Below are positions 11,101 through 19,714 of a stretch of DNA of 64,000 nt, in pieces. Numbering within the stretch: position 1 is the stretch's first letter; the number at the start of each line of letters is the position of its first letter. A program made the position numbers and the translations under genes. Source of the stretch: Morinoia aosen (Eukaryota > Arthropoda > Malacostraca > Amphipoda > Talitridae). The stretch is taken from positions 45,423,842 to 45,487,841 of the forward strand of contig CM059569.1 in assembly GCA_030386875.1 (NCBI GenBank). The letters are read 5' to 3'. The notes below the pieces were generated by a model that searched no databases, was not told where the DNA came from, and was given only the letters and a program-made list of their open reading frames with translations.

Positions 11101-12771
11101 TGCCTTTGCCAACCCAACCTGGTCGTACTCTGTGTTCCACATTTTGAGCGGGAAAGCGATTTTACGTATAACTTCAAAGCTAAATAATTAAAAAATAACG
11201 CATCAGAAAGCAGAATGTCATTCATGTAAAACGTTCTTAAATGGGTTCCTTTAGTGATTCTTGGGGTCGGAATTATTATTTTCCTTGATTGCATCACGCA
11301 TCACTTTGACCTATTTCATTATTGAAGTACTATCTTCTCACATGATTTTACTGGAACAACCTTAGATAGAAAAAGGCACAAACTTGCTTTATGAATTATG
11401 GACAAAAAAGATTTCGATCCTCTAACAGAACACTACTTTTTCCTGAATAATATCCAAGTTCCAACAAAAAATTAGAAATACTTTAATAGTTGGCTATATG
11501 ATAAGTTGATCTATATAATTATTTGTGATCCAGCTTTTATAAAATTACTCTACTCCAGTTGCTTCATTAGGTTATCAGATATACCTAGAGATACAAGTCT
11601 ATCATAGCATTTTATCACACTACATATATAAACAAAATAAAGAGCATAACACTACTGAACTAATATTGTATTTTTGCTAATTATTAATAAAATTAATAGA
11701 ATAAAACTTTATAATCAATGGCCACACAGAAAAATAGAAGTAAATTGCAATGATTCTAAATTTCTTACCAAACCATCTAAATCAAACAGAACAGAATAAC
11801 AATGGAAGTTAAGGTCAATATTGAGTTTAATGTTATCAACGAATTTCATAATTTTGCAGGTATAGACAGGTAATATAGTCAATTTTAAGACGTTTTATAA
11901 GAATGACAATGTGCCCGGAAATGCTTAGTTTTCGAGTTATTTAAGTTTGAAGTTATACGAACGGCGCTCCTGAATGGTCTTATTTGCAAAAAAACAGTTA
12001 TTGTTTTTGCAATGAAAACGGAAGCTAACCTCTATTACAAACGTAAAGAGGTTGGGTCGTGAGGGGTAGCCACAGTTCTTTTAGTAAACATTATAAATAA
12101 AGGTTTCTAGTGACGTTTGTTTACATCGACTGAAAGATGGCTGCCGCCGTGGGCGCCGATGTAAACAAGATTGCGATCGTCACCCTAACGGGCGGGTTAG
12201 AAGCTTTATTTATACTTTTCACTAAAAGAATTGTGGCTACCCCTCACAACCCAACCTCTTTAGATTTGTAATAGGGGGTTAGCTTCCATTATTGATTAAA
12301 ATACGCTAGCCGCGCACGCTTCCATGGCGCGCACAAGCCAGCTTGAAAGTTGAATAATTAAAAAATAATGCATCACCGGGCAGAATGTCGTTCTTTTCAA
12401 ACATCTTAAAATAGACTATATTACCTATCTATACCTACAAAATTATGAAATTTGTTGACAACATTAAACTCAATATTGACCAAAGTTAAATAAACTGAAA
12501 CTAGCCTATTTCTGTCATCCAGTAAATTTTCTTTATTTTCTTAGCAATAAAAATTTGAAGGATCAAGATACATAACATCAGAACAATGAAACAAGATATA
12601 CGCAAAAAATGAACCAGATACAAGAATTGTGAAATACTTACAAAAAGGATTTGTGATGTGACACCCAGAAAACTTTTCTAGTGCGTTTGATTGAATAAAA
12701 GAACACTGAGATAATACGTAAGGTTTTAACAACAAATTTTTTGACAAAAAGGAAAGTTTTAATGAAGCCAT
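1841..12771 (-). CDS. PTCD2: PTCD2, mitochondrial pentatricopeptide repeat protein 2 (7 exons, 381 aa)
   Basis: Coding exons in transcript order: 12642-12771, 9142-9247, 6397-6537, 4674-4776, 3296-3490, 2907-3092, 1841-2125. All introns are GT-AG, every phase matches, and the joined frame is 1146 nt. The product starts MASLKLSFLSKNLLLKPYVL, a basic, acid-free leader that fits a mitochondrial targeting peptide. Conserved stretches include RFGSFRFGAVVMRLFYEL (about 134-151, like FGEFKFGPLFMRLCYEL recalled from vertebrate PTCD2), the helical block TMQVLMSLLYTHDLHSEVLD, and AGRPDTALKLFHN. Length is close to human PTCD2 (388 aa). In mammals PTCD2 acts in mitochondrial RNA processing, notably of cytochrome b transcripts; that role is taken from the family. 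The gene carries several repeats in its introns. The 5' UTR and promoter were not located. Confidence 0.9.
2520..2935 (-). repeat. About 78-bp tandem repeat built from the exon 6/intron border of PTCD2
   Basis: Six diverged copies begin near 2520, 2594, 2670, 2740, 2818 and 2897. Each contains a relative of ACCAGAATATTCCTGACAG, the plus-strand image of the exon 6 end. The copy at 2594-2640 still reads HAYASNIAVRNIL followed by donor GTCAGT, against TAYAKNIAVRNIL plus GTCAGT at the real border. The array therefore arose by tandem duplication of an exon end with its splice donor. Confidence 0.75.
2907..3092 (-). CDS. PTCD2: PTCD2 exon 6
   Basis: The acceptor ACGACAG precedes GGCACAGAGG, and the donor GTCAGT follows AATATTCTG. 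Both borders are phase 0 (62 codons). It encodes GTEESLARGLSLTEACVNVG, then WPERFYAIAGTIALQAGRPD, then TALKLFHNTAYAKNIAVRNIL, an alpha-helical PPR-type region. Confidence 0.87.
3296..3490 (-). CDS. PTCD2: PTCD2 exon 5
   Basis: The acceptor GTTGTTGCAG precedes CTGATGCAG, and the donor GTGATG follows AGACAG. The exon is 65 codons, phase 0 on both sides. It encodes a PPR-like helix pair, TMQVLMSLLYTHDLHSEVLD followed by ICVIIALASALRQ. Confidence 0.87.
3500..3600. repeat. Interspersed ~110-bp repeat, copy 1 of 4
   Basis: The segment runs from AACAATTTATTTAC through AAGTCTAGTACAAT to GAGTATAGCTAC. Diverged relatives lie at about 32810-32930, 48290-48425 (reverse) and 51375-51485. The family is old and non-coding, and unclassified. 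This copy sits directly upstream of PTCD2 exon 5. Confidence 0.5.
3600..4673. other. PTCD2 intron 4, no gene
   Basis: Intronic DNA with a GC-richer island (about 3970-4290) and a (TATG)n microsatellite at about 4298-4330. A minus-strand open frame across the island looks like chance low-complexity coding (Gln/His/Arg-rich). Confidence 0.6.
4674..4776 (-). CDS. PTCD2: PTCD2 exon 4
   Basis: The acceptor TTGTTCCTAG and the donor GTGAGC border 103 nt. The leading A completes a Lys codon split with exon 3. It encodes YNQQNSKLRFGSFRFGAVVM followed by RLFYELQRPDVALE, the most diagnostic PTCD2 block in the window. Confidence 0.9.
4990..5195. repeat. 28-bp minisatellite in PTCD2 intron 3
   Basis: Seven to eight near-identical head-to-tail copies, with the unit made of ACTTGAATATCATCAAA and TGCTACCACCT. 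A looser copy follows at about 5200-5240. Short open frames here are by-products of the repeat. Confidence 0.9.
5561..6182. mobile_element. Head-to-head inverted repeat pair with hammerhead-like cores (Penelope-type LTRs?)
   Basis: Two arms of about 255-260 bp, near 5561-5820 and 5925-6182, are near-perfect reverse complements around an AT-rich spacer. The ends are GTAAATAAAAACACCAAGG and its complement. Each arm has CTGATGA, a GAGC/GCTC hairpin, then GAAAC: plus strand 6075-6100, minus strand 5643-5668. That order is the conserved core of hammerhead ribozymes, which Penelope-like retroelements carry in their terminal repeats. I see no reverse transcriptase and no clear target duplication. 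It lies in PTCD2 intron 3. Confidence 0.55.
6397..6537 (-). CDS. PTCD2: PTCD2 exon 3
   Basis: The acceptor TATTCTCAG and the donor GTGAGT border 141 nt with phases 1 and 2 that fit the neighbouring exons. It encodes FRASMLEQFAKSHHTLMLIF, then KQDLEKAIYLCRGNEED, then ITLVKDLLF, like the QSEEDVELARRAI region of vertebrate PTCD2. Confidence 0.87.
7031..7410 (-). repeat. Family F interspersed repeat (SINE-like), reverse copy
   Basis: This shares long stretches with copies at 29962-30350, 34893-35960, 39983-40524, 41810-42060, 44925-45120, 48618-48960 and 53745-54090. Common marks are the CCCTGAGGGGG-type start, GAGGGCCCGAGCT, GGACCATCTTTTT, CTTACTGTTTCT, a CCATACTAAATGG block and an AATCTAATC-like 3' end. 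I find no promoter box or coding region that would classify it. Confidence 0.65.
7571..8710. mobile_element. TTAA-flanked foldback transposon (Kolobok/piggyBac-type MITE)
   Basis: The ends are GGAGACCGTC and its complement, each abutting TTAA (7567-7570 and 8711-8714), a target duplication typical of piggyBac, Kolobok and Sola3 elements. Inside, a ~100-bp module (GTTTTGATGCTAGAACAAAA, CAGTTTTAGAATTCTTGG) occurs three times: forward at about 7740, inverted at about 7930-8030, forward again at about 8400. There is no transposase frame, so it is non-autonomous. It lies in PTCD2 intron 2. Confidence 0.75.
9142..9247 (-). CDS. PTCD2: PTCD2 exon 2
   Basis: The acceptor TTCTTTCAG and the donor GTTAGA border 106 nt. 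It encodes VCQRFLYTREALGLEDFQKQ followed by RANFQQQFPENEAE, with phases that join exon 1 (split Tyr codon) and exon 3 (split Arg codon). Confidence 0.85.
9248..10493. other. PTCD2 intron 1, AT-rich, no feature seen
   Basis: AT-rich intronic sequence with stops in all frames. I found no repeat with recognisable ends before element A1 at 10494. Confidence 0.6.
10494..11311. mobile_element. Foldback element A1 with 8-bp TSD
   Basis: The termini are GGTCAAAGTGAAGCG and its near complement, flanked by the duplicated 8-mer TATTTCAT (10486-10493 and 11312-11319). The arms pair over hundreds of bases and include the shared inner block with AGAGGTTGGGTCGTGAGGGG. No transposase is encoded. It lies in PTCD2 intron 1. 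Confidence 0.85.
11813..12481. mobile_element. Foldback element A2 with 8-bp TSD
   Basis: The ends read GGTCAATATTGAGTTTAATG and its complement. The flanks are GAAGTTAA and AAAGTTAA (7 of 8 equal). The arms carry the same inner palindrome as A1. The centre holds AAGATGGCTGCCGCC. Confidence 0.8.
12642..12771 (-). CDS. PTCD2: PTCD2 exon 1 (start codon and mitochondrial leader)
   Basis: The ATG at 12771-12769 opens MASLKLSFLSKNLLLKPYVL. The exon stops at the consensus donor GTAAGT after CCTTTTT, leaving one base that combines with exon 2 to give Tyr44. The leader has Lys and Ser/Leu but no acidic residues in the first 30. The start is chosen because it gives a targeting peptide and an exact phase match. 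Confidence 0.82.
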
Positions 12772-13269
12772 GCAGGCTTCTAATTTTCACAATTGAGAAA
12801 TAAACACCCTAGTTCAGTAGTTTACAGGGCCAAGGCAGCACTTAAGGTCTTTCACACTAAAAACAAATACTGCAGGAGTACATACATCATGTTCAAATCA
12901 ATTGTTGTTTTCTTAAATCAGAGGATTTTGTTCTAAGCTATGCAGCAAATGAGATTTGAAAAAAATATGCAAATATTAATTAATTGATGAATACCAGTTA
13001 CCTATAGCCTAACTAGATAAAGATTTCATCATCTTATTTAGGTTTTGTGAATATAATAAACAATAAAACTAACTGTAAATATAATTCCCATCATTGCACA
13101 TCTAAAAATCTATTACCAACAATCTACATTTAAAAGTATATAATTCAAAATTTATAGTAGGCCTAATTAACATTTACACTGAACTACAAAGCTCAATAAA
13201 ACTAGCTGGCTATGTACAAGAAGAATTAATGGTACACATTTAGGAAGATCAATATTGAAGTATTGGTGA

Positions 13270-13271
<2 letters not shown>
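12772..13271. other. Upstream region of PTCD2, no promoter recognised
   Basis: AT-rich spacer between the PTCD2 start codon and SINE S3. No clear TATA/initiator pair or CpG-rich block is visible. The 5' UTR of PTCD2 must start in or beyond this stretch. Confidence 0.5.
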
Positions 13272-13303
<32 letters not shown>

Positions 13304-13561
13304 AGGCATCTACGGCATTCTATGGATGCTTTATTTCCAATCAAGCCTGATACATATCACCTTGTACATTGGATTTTCAAATGCCTTATAACTAACGCCA
13401 GGACGCTTTCCCCCGGTCAAGACCGGTACCCATTTCAGACACCTGGCTAGAGTGATGATGATGATGATAGTTGGGGTGGAGGAAGAACCCTGGCTAGAGT
13501 GGGGTATTGTGCTTGGAATTTTTCTCCTATACCCAACAGAGAAAATCGCCACCGCCAGCAA
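13272..13561 (-). mobile_element. 5'-truncated tRNA-type SINE (S3)
   Basis: Reverse-strand copy of the family seen complete at 14237-14515. It keeps the body (CCCATTTCAGACACCTGG, GGGGTATTGTGCTTGGA) and the 3' end with AATAAAGCATCC and an (ATT)n tail at 13272-13303, but stops before the tRNA-like head. Confidence 0.8.
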
Positions 13562-14029
13562 AATGACAAGAAATCAGGATAGGCCTAAAGCTAAAAATAA
13601 TTTCAGTGACAATAGATTACCATTATTACAATTACATATGACCTAAATTATCTGTTCGTATAAGACAATTATACAACAAATTAAAGACTTTTGTTGAAAA
13701 ATAACTATTCGTTGCGCTAAGGCTATAAATGTTTTCGTTCTGAAACTTTTTCAAAACTGACACTCAAGTACTTTCAACGTAGGGTAATTCATCAAATATC
13801 GAACAGAAATCACATGTGTCTAGAAACAACCTTCATAAATTGGTAACTTTTGCTCTGAATAACTCTTGCGGGCCTCAAGGTTATTCTTGAACAGTTGCTT
13901 TCTTGTTCTGTGATGTCGCTTGAAAGACAACGTAGATTATTGAAATGTATTTATTGTTCTAAAAATTGAATTCTTTAGTAACATAATTTCATCAATATCA
14001 AACAGGAATCGAACAAGAATTTTGATTCG

Positions 14030-14175
14030 AACAGGATGGTTTGTCAATTAGTTCTCTTCGTATGGAACTTTTGTTAGACTATTAGCACGCCACGTATGGT
14101 TTGTCTATTAGTACGCCTTGTATATTTTGTCCATTAATATGCCTCGTATGGTCTATCTATTTGTACACCTCATGT
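14030..14175. repeat. ~33-bp degenerate tandem repeat
   Basis: Four to five copies of a unit like CGTATGGTTTGTCTATTAGT followed by ACGCCT, directly before SINE S1. Confidence 0.6.
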
Positions 14176-14236
14176 GGCCACTTGGAAAATAAACGTTTTT
14201 CTTTCATTCTTTTTTTCTTTGGTGCACTGGATTTTC

Positions 14237-14515
14237 TCGGAAGTGCTCGCGGTGGCACATTGGTTAAGGGATTGGACTTGTATGTTGGAGTCGCGGGTTC
14301 GTATCCCGGCGCTGGCGTTGCGATTTTCCCCGTTGGGTATAAGGGAAAGCTCAAGCACAATACCCCACTCAACCCAGGTGTCGGAAATGGGTACCGGCTT
14401 TACGGGGGAACCGTCATGGTGTCCTATATATAGTGTTAGTTATAAGACATTTGAAAAACCAATGCTTAAGATCATTTGTATCAGGCTTGATTGGAAATAA
14501 AGCATCCCAAAGATG
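14237..14515 (+). mobile_element. Full-length tRNA-derived SINE (S1)
   Basis: The head resembles a tRNA gene: A-box-like TGGCACATTGG and B-box-like GGGTTCGTATCCC, spaced as in RNA polymerase III internal promoters. A family body follows (GTATAAGGGAAAGCTCAAGC, GGGTACCGG) and then a 3' region GGAAATAAAGCATCC with a T/G-rich tail. The open frames across it are incidental. Confidence 0.85.
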
Positions 14516-14579
14516 CCGATGTTTGTTTTGTTTGTTTGTTTGAAATAACTGTCTCATTACTTATTTTCAAGATGCATTT

Positions 14580-15118
14580 GGTAAATGTTGAGGACTTGAC
14601 CATAATCGATTTTCCACTCTTTTATCAATAATGATTGTTAATGAGACCAAAATAAACTAGTTTTCTTCAATGCACTTTCCGGCGGAAATAAGTATTTTAA
14701 AAGTTATGGCATTAAATGAGTTACCGTAACTCCAGTGTTTGAGGCGGGGAAAAATATACCGCGCGGTCCGACGTGAAAGTAAACAGGCGTTCCCGCGCGC
14801 CAACCAAGCCGACGAAGAGCAAACCCCCTATTACAAACGTAAAGAGGTTGGGTCGTGAGGGGTAGCAACAGTTCTTTTAGTGAAAATTATAAAACTAAAA
14901 GAACTGTGGCTACCCCTCACAACCCAACCTCTTTAGGTTTGTAATAGGGTGATGCACAATGGAGTTCCGTTAACTCATTTAGGTAATGCCATAACTTTTA
15001 AAATACTCATTTCCGCCGGAAAATGCATTGAAGAAAACTTGTTTATTTTGGTCTCATCAACAATCTTTGTTGATCAAAAAGTGGAAAATCGATTATGGTC
15101 AAGTCCTCAACATTTACC
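14580..15118. mobile_element. Foldback element B1 with 8-bp TSD
   Basis: The ends are GGTAAATGTTGAGGACTTGA and its complement. ATGCATTT flanks both sides (14572-14579 and 15119-15126). The centre is the same inner palindrome (AGAGGTTGGGTCGTGAGGGG) found in family A. It interrupts an open frame on the minus strand. Confidence 0.88.
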
Positions 15119-15393
15119 ATGCATTTGAATGGAGAGTTATCAAAATTTGAATATGATGTCGATGTTTCATTTGCAGTGTTTGTTGAACCATCATTGTGAT
15201 CATCAACCTGTGTGACCTTTTTTGGAGTAGAGTGTAAAGCACTCGTCAATGAATTATTATTGATGCTTGCATCAATTTTCTTGGCAAGGGATTGATCATC
15301 AGTAAATGTAGCCAGACGAATCATTGATGATCTTGAGGGCTTTGGAACACCAGCAGATGATTGATAGCCCCTCACCAGAATTCCCATCTTCAA
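15119..15393 (-). pseudogene. Unrecognised coding-like fragment cut by element B1
   Basis: The minus strand reads MKMGILVRGYQSSAGVPKPS, RSSMIRLATFTDDQSLAKKI, then a Ser/Thr/Asn-rich stretch ending DNSPFKC just at the B1 target site. Removing B1 and one TSD copy keeps the frame open a little further (FKCILKISNETVISN) until the SINE tail. I do not recognise the protein. It may be the remains of a transposon ORF or of a retrocopied host gene. Confidence 0.35.
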
Positions 15394-15970
15394 CTATTCA
15401 ATGTTATTATCAAGCGTTAATACAATATTTTAATGAAATAAAACAGGCGTTCAATAGATCGATTCAGTTATTTAAAAGAATTAAGAATCGAAAAGCTTTG
15501 TTCGAGGCATAAATTCATGATTTTTAAGGAATTTTGATTCGAACACCTTTGTTCAGTATTTAATACTGACATGAAAAAGGAACTGAATGTCGAACATGGA
15601 ATAATTATCAATTTTTTGGCGGAAAAGAAAAAAATACAGTAACAGAACATCATATGACAACACTACTCTCTAGTTATGACGGGAGGTTGACGGTGACCCA
15701 ACAACAATTAAACCGTCGCAATTTTCCCGAGGTGCGTAAGATTTTTCGAGTGAAAAAATTTGACCAATTTGTAAGGGTCGTACAGAAAATGCGTTCGCAA
15801 CAGCTGGTAGCAGTTTGCAGCTCACAGAAATGAGTTTTTATCACTAAAATAGGAGTTTTAGATGTAAGATCACTGGCACTGAGCAAGTTTGGATGCTTAG
15901 TAAATTTATTACGCGCATATTTCCAAAGTTGTTCGATAATCAGTTCAGTTCGATATTTGATGAATTACCC

Positions 15971-17389
15971 TATGTACTTTACTTTTTTTAGAGTACGGCG
16001 CGTCACCCGATGCTGGTATTGGCGCCCTCCCTATGTACATTGTGTAGGTCTGCAACCGTGTGTCAAAGTCAACTTGGTTTTTCTTTAATTATATTTGTTT
16101 GCACCACGTTATACCGTGGTATGTATGAGGTATTGAAAATAAGCGATAAGTAATTGTCTTATTTGATTTATGAATTTATTGTGAACGTCAACATTTAACC
16201 ACTCATAAATTTATGATAAATGAAATTCATTGTTATTTCATTTACGTTGATGCAATTAAAACATAAAGTACTTTTCATTTCAAGAGCTTTCAGAAATGTT
16301 TATTGAGCTAGCCTTCTTTGACCAGCAAGCCACAGTCTGGTATAATTCGCCGGTTGCATTATTTGGCACGCCGGTTGTCAGACTTCTCATGTGTGATATT
16401 CTGTATTGGGCAAAAAAATTGAGAGATTGATATTTTTATTAATTTGAAACAATATATTGAAAGTTTTCATAGTTTTATTTTTATCTCGATTAGATATATA
16501 GATATGAAAATGAGTTACCCTCTAGAATTTTCCACCATCTACTGCACTACGTGGTAGCGCTTTTTGCGTGGAATCTTAATGAATTGGAGCCGTATGTTTG
16601 TTATTGTTTCTGTTTGGGGAAAAAAACATTTGTGTCATACGTGAATCTAGTCGAATGGAAATGGCTTCTTAATTTTTTATCATTTAGTTTGCCACTTCTT
16701 CATTATATAATTAGAAGTATTTGAATTATAATTTAGTTTAATATATCATTTCCTCAATAAGATAATTTATTTGCAATTGGGTAGCGATGTCCATAATTAA
16801 AAAATTACGTCTATTGAGAGTGAAGGTGTTAATGAATTCTTCTAATTTTAAAGTAAATTTTATTCAGGGTAGTGAAGGTTGAATATATATAATCATATGT
16901 GTTACTTATATTTCATCAGCTGATAAGAGATTATCTCAACCTTTCAAGTGAGAATGTTATGTACTTTCACCATTAAAATTGGATGTTTGTATCAATATTA
17001 TGCAGTATATTTTGGTGTAACCCATGTTTGCATTTTTCAGAATTCTATGATTTTAGGACTAACTGGAACTGTGTGTTGGGTGTGACATCCAGCTCTCTAT
17101 CCATCAGGCTCCCGCTAGGTGATTAGTTCCATGATCCATTGTTCCTAGTAAATTGATATATAATATTTTGTTGAGGCTCCATTTTTTACATTTATTAGTA
17201 TTTTATCAATGTAATGGCCTATTTTTCATGCCCAAAATTGAAAAATTATTTTGAAAGGTAGCCTATATAGGACGATAGTAACTTGATTTTAAGGTTGATA
17301 ATCACTGATTGATATTTATCCTTGACTGCATTATATATATCTACCTGTTCAATTAAATGATAAAAAATAGCTATAAGGCTACAAATTAA
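15971..17389. other. AT-rich intergenic DNA, nothing recognised
   Basis: Apart from a slightly GC-richer patch at about 15990-16090 there is no open frame, clear repeat end or RNA-like structure that I can support. Confidence 0.55.
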
Positions 17390-17504
17390 GGTAAATCTGA
17401 AGGATATGGGGTAAATCTGAAGATGACAGTTGTCGATTTTCCACTTTTTGGTGCCTGAACCTAATTAATTGAATCAAAATAAACAAGTTTTCTTCTATTC
17501 TTTT

Positions 17505-18039
17505 GGTAAATGTTGAGGACTTGACCATAATCGATTTTCCACTCTTTGATCAATAAAGATTGTTGATAAGACCAAAATAAACAAGTTTTCTTCAATGCAC
17601 TTTCCGGCGGAAATAAGTATTTTAAAAGTTATGACATTAAATGAGTTAGCGTAACTCCAGTGTTTGAGGCGGGGAAAAATATACCGCGCGGTCCGACGTA
17701 AAAGTAAACAGGCGTTCCCGCGCGCCAACCAAGCCGACGAAGAGCAAACCCCCTATTACAAACGTAAAGAGGTTGGGTCGTGAGGGGTAGCAACAGTTCT
17801 TTTAGTGAAAATTATAAAACTAAAAGAACTGTGGCTACCCATTACGACCCAACCTCTTTACGTTTGTAATAGGGTGATGCACAATGGAGTTCCGGTAACT
17901 CATTTAACGCCATAACTTTTAAAATACTCATTTCCGCCGGAAAGTGCATTGAAGAAAACTTGTTTATTTTGGTCTCATCAACAATCTTTGTTGATCAAAA
18001 AGTGGAAAATCGATTATGGTCAAGTCCTCAACATTTATC
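17505..18039. mobile_element. Foldback element B2 inserted in C unit 1
   Basis: A close copy of B1. The flanking 8-mer ATTCTTTT occurs at 17497-17504 and 18040-18047. The right terminal base pattern is ATTTATC instead of ATTTACC. It carries the same inner palindrome. Confidence 0.87.
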
Positions 18040-18560
18040 ATTCTTTTTTCGTCTCAAATGAGTATTTTACGATTTATAGCGGTAAGTTTAGTTTTTTCAT
18101 TGATGACGAATGCGCTCGAATAAACAGCTACTTGTCGATTTTCGAATTTTTGTTGCTTGAAACATGGTAATAACATCGAAATAAACAACTTCTATTCTAT
18201 ACACTTTTTTCGTCAAATGAGTATTTAACGAGGTATAGCGGTAGGTTTGGTTTCGTCTTTCAAGACAGAGCGCTGGAAGCGAGACGCCATTGCAGTATTG
18301 CCATACAACTCGATCAAAGAATTTCTTTCCGCTTGAAAGACTGGAGTTGCGGTAAGTCATTTACCGCTATAACTAATAAAATACTCATTTGAGACAAAAA
18401 GTGCATAGAAGAAAACTTGTTTATTTTGATCTAATTAACTATGCTAAGGCATCGAAATTTACAAAATCGACAACTATCATATCCTTCAGATTTACCGGAT
18501 ATGTCAGTTATCGATTTTCTACTTTTTGGTGCCTGAACCTAATTAATTGATTCAAAATAA

Positions 18561-19235
18561 GGTCAATGTGAAGTTAAATGCAATCACAGAAAATAATAAT
18601 TGCGATCCCAGGAATCACTGAAGGAACCCATTTAAGAACGTTTTACACAAATGACATTCTGCTCGCTGATGCGTTATTTTCAAATAATTGAACTTTGAAG
18701 TTGGCCTTTGCGCCATAGGAAGCGAGCGCGTGAAACGGAATTTAATTAATAACGGAAGCTATTACAAACGTAAAGAGGTCGGGTCGTGAGGGGGAGGCAC
18801 AGTTCTTCTAGTGAAAATTATAAATAGAGCTTCTAAACCACCCATTAGGGTGACGACCGCAATCATGTTGACATTGGCTCTAAGATGGCGGCGCCCATGG
18901 TGGTCGCCATCTTAGAGCCGATGTAAACAAGATTGCGGTCGTCACTTTAATGGGTGGGCTAAAAGCTTTATTTATAATTTTTGCTAGAAGAACTGTGCCT
19001 ACCCCTCACAACCCAACCTCTTTACGTTTTTAATAGGGGGTTAGCTTCCGTTTTTAATTAAATTATGCTCGCTTCCTTTGGCGCGGGAAGGCCAACTTCA
19101 AAGTTCAATAATTCGAAAATAAAGCATCAGCGAGAAGAATGTTGTTCATGTAAAACGTTTTTAAATGGTTTCCTTTAGCGATTATTTGGAATATAATTAT
19201 TAATTTCCGTGATTGCATTAAACTTCACATTGACC
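18561..19235. mobile_element. Foldback element A3 inserted in C unit 2
   Basis: The ends are GGTCAATGTGAAGTTAAATG and its near complement, with TSD CAAAATAA at 18553-18560 and 19236-19243. The palindrome centre contains AAGATGGCGGC, a match to the YY1/pho-type motif. Confidence 0.88.
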
Positions 19236-19714
19236 CAAAATAAACAAGTTTTCTTCTATGCACTTTTTGTCTCAAATGAGTATTTTACAATTTATAGCGG
19301 TAGGTTTAGTTTCGTCTATGATGACGCATGGGCTCGAATAAACAGCTACTCATTGATTTTCAAATTTTTGTTGCTTGAATCATGGTAATAACATCGAAAT
19401 AAACAACTTTTCTTCTATACACTTTTTTCGTCAAATGAGTATTTAACGAGGTATAGCGATAGCTTTGGTTTCGTCTTTGGTGACGATCGCGCTGGAAGCG
19501 AGTGCGCATTGCAGTGTTGCTGTCCGACGTGCTCTTTGATTACTTACCACTTCAAACACTAGAGTTGCTGTAAGTCCTTTACCGCTATAACTAATAAAAT
19601 ACTCATTTGAGACGGAAAGTGCATAAAAGAAAACTTGTTTATTTCGATTAAATTAACTATGTTTAGGCATTGAAATTCACGAAATCGATAACTGACTTAT
19701 CCTTCAGATTTACC

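Larger units (their letters stand above)
13782..15970. mobile_element. Old TA-flanked DNA transposon holding later insertions
   Basis: A 23-bp terminal repeat, GGGTAATTCATCAAATATCG plus AAC, stands at both ends in opposite orientation, and TA abuts each end as in Tc1/mariner-type insertions. Inside are a ~33-bp tandem repeat (14030-14175), SINE S1, element B1 and a broken open frame. I recognise no transposase. Confidence 0.5.
17390..19714. mobile_element. Tandem dimer of foldback element C, carrying B2 and A3 inside
   Basis: The outer ends are GGTAAATCTGAAGGATA and its complement, with CAAATTAA duplicated at 17382-17389 and 19715-19722. At 18496/18497 one C unit ends in ...CAGATTTACC and a second begins GGATATGTCAG, so two units are fused head to tail within one target duplication. 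Unit 1 contains B2 and unit 2 contains A3, each with its own TSD. C units have inner inverted arms (TGAGTATTTTACAATTTATAGC type). No transposase is seen. Confidence 0.85.

Noticed and set aside
14240..14315. A functional tRNA gene
   Set aside because: A- and B-box-like sequences are present, but the segment does not close into a full cloverleaf by eye and is followed by a SINE body also seen at 13272 and 33452.
18097..18360. Minus-strand open frame in element C
   Set aside because: Lies within the inverted arms of a non-autonomous element and shows no transposase motif.
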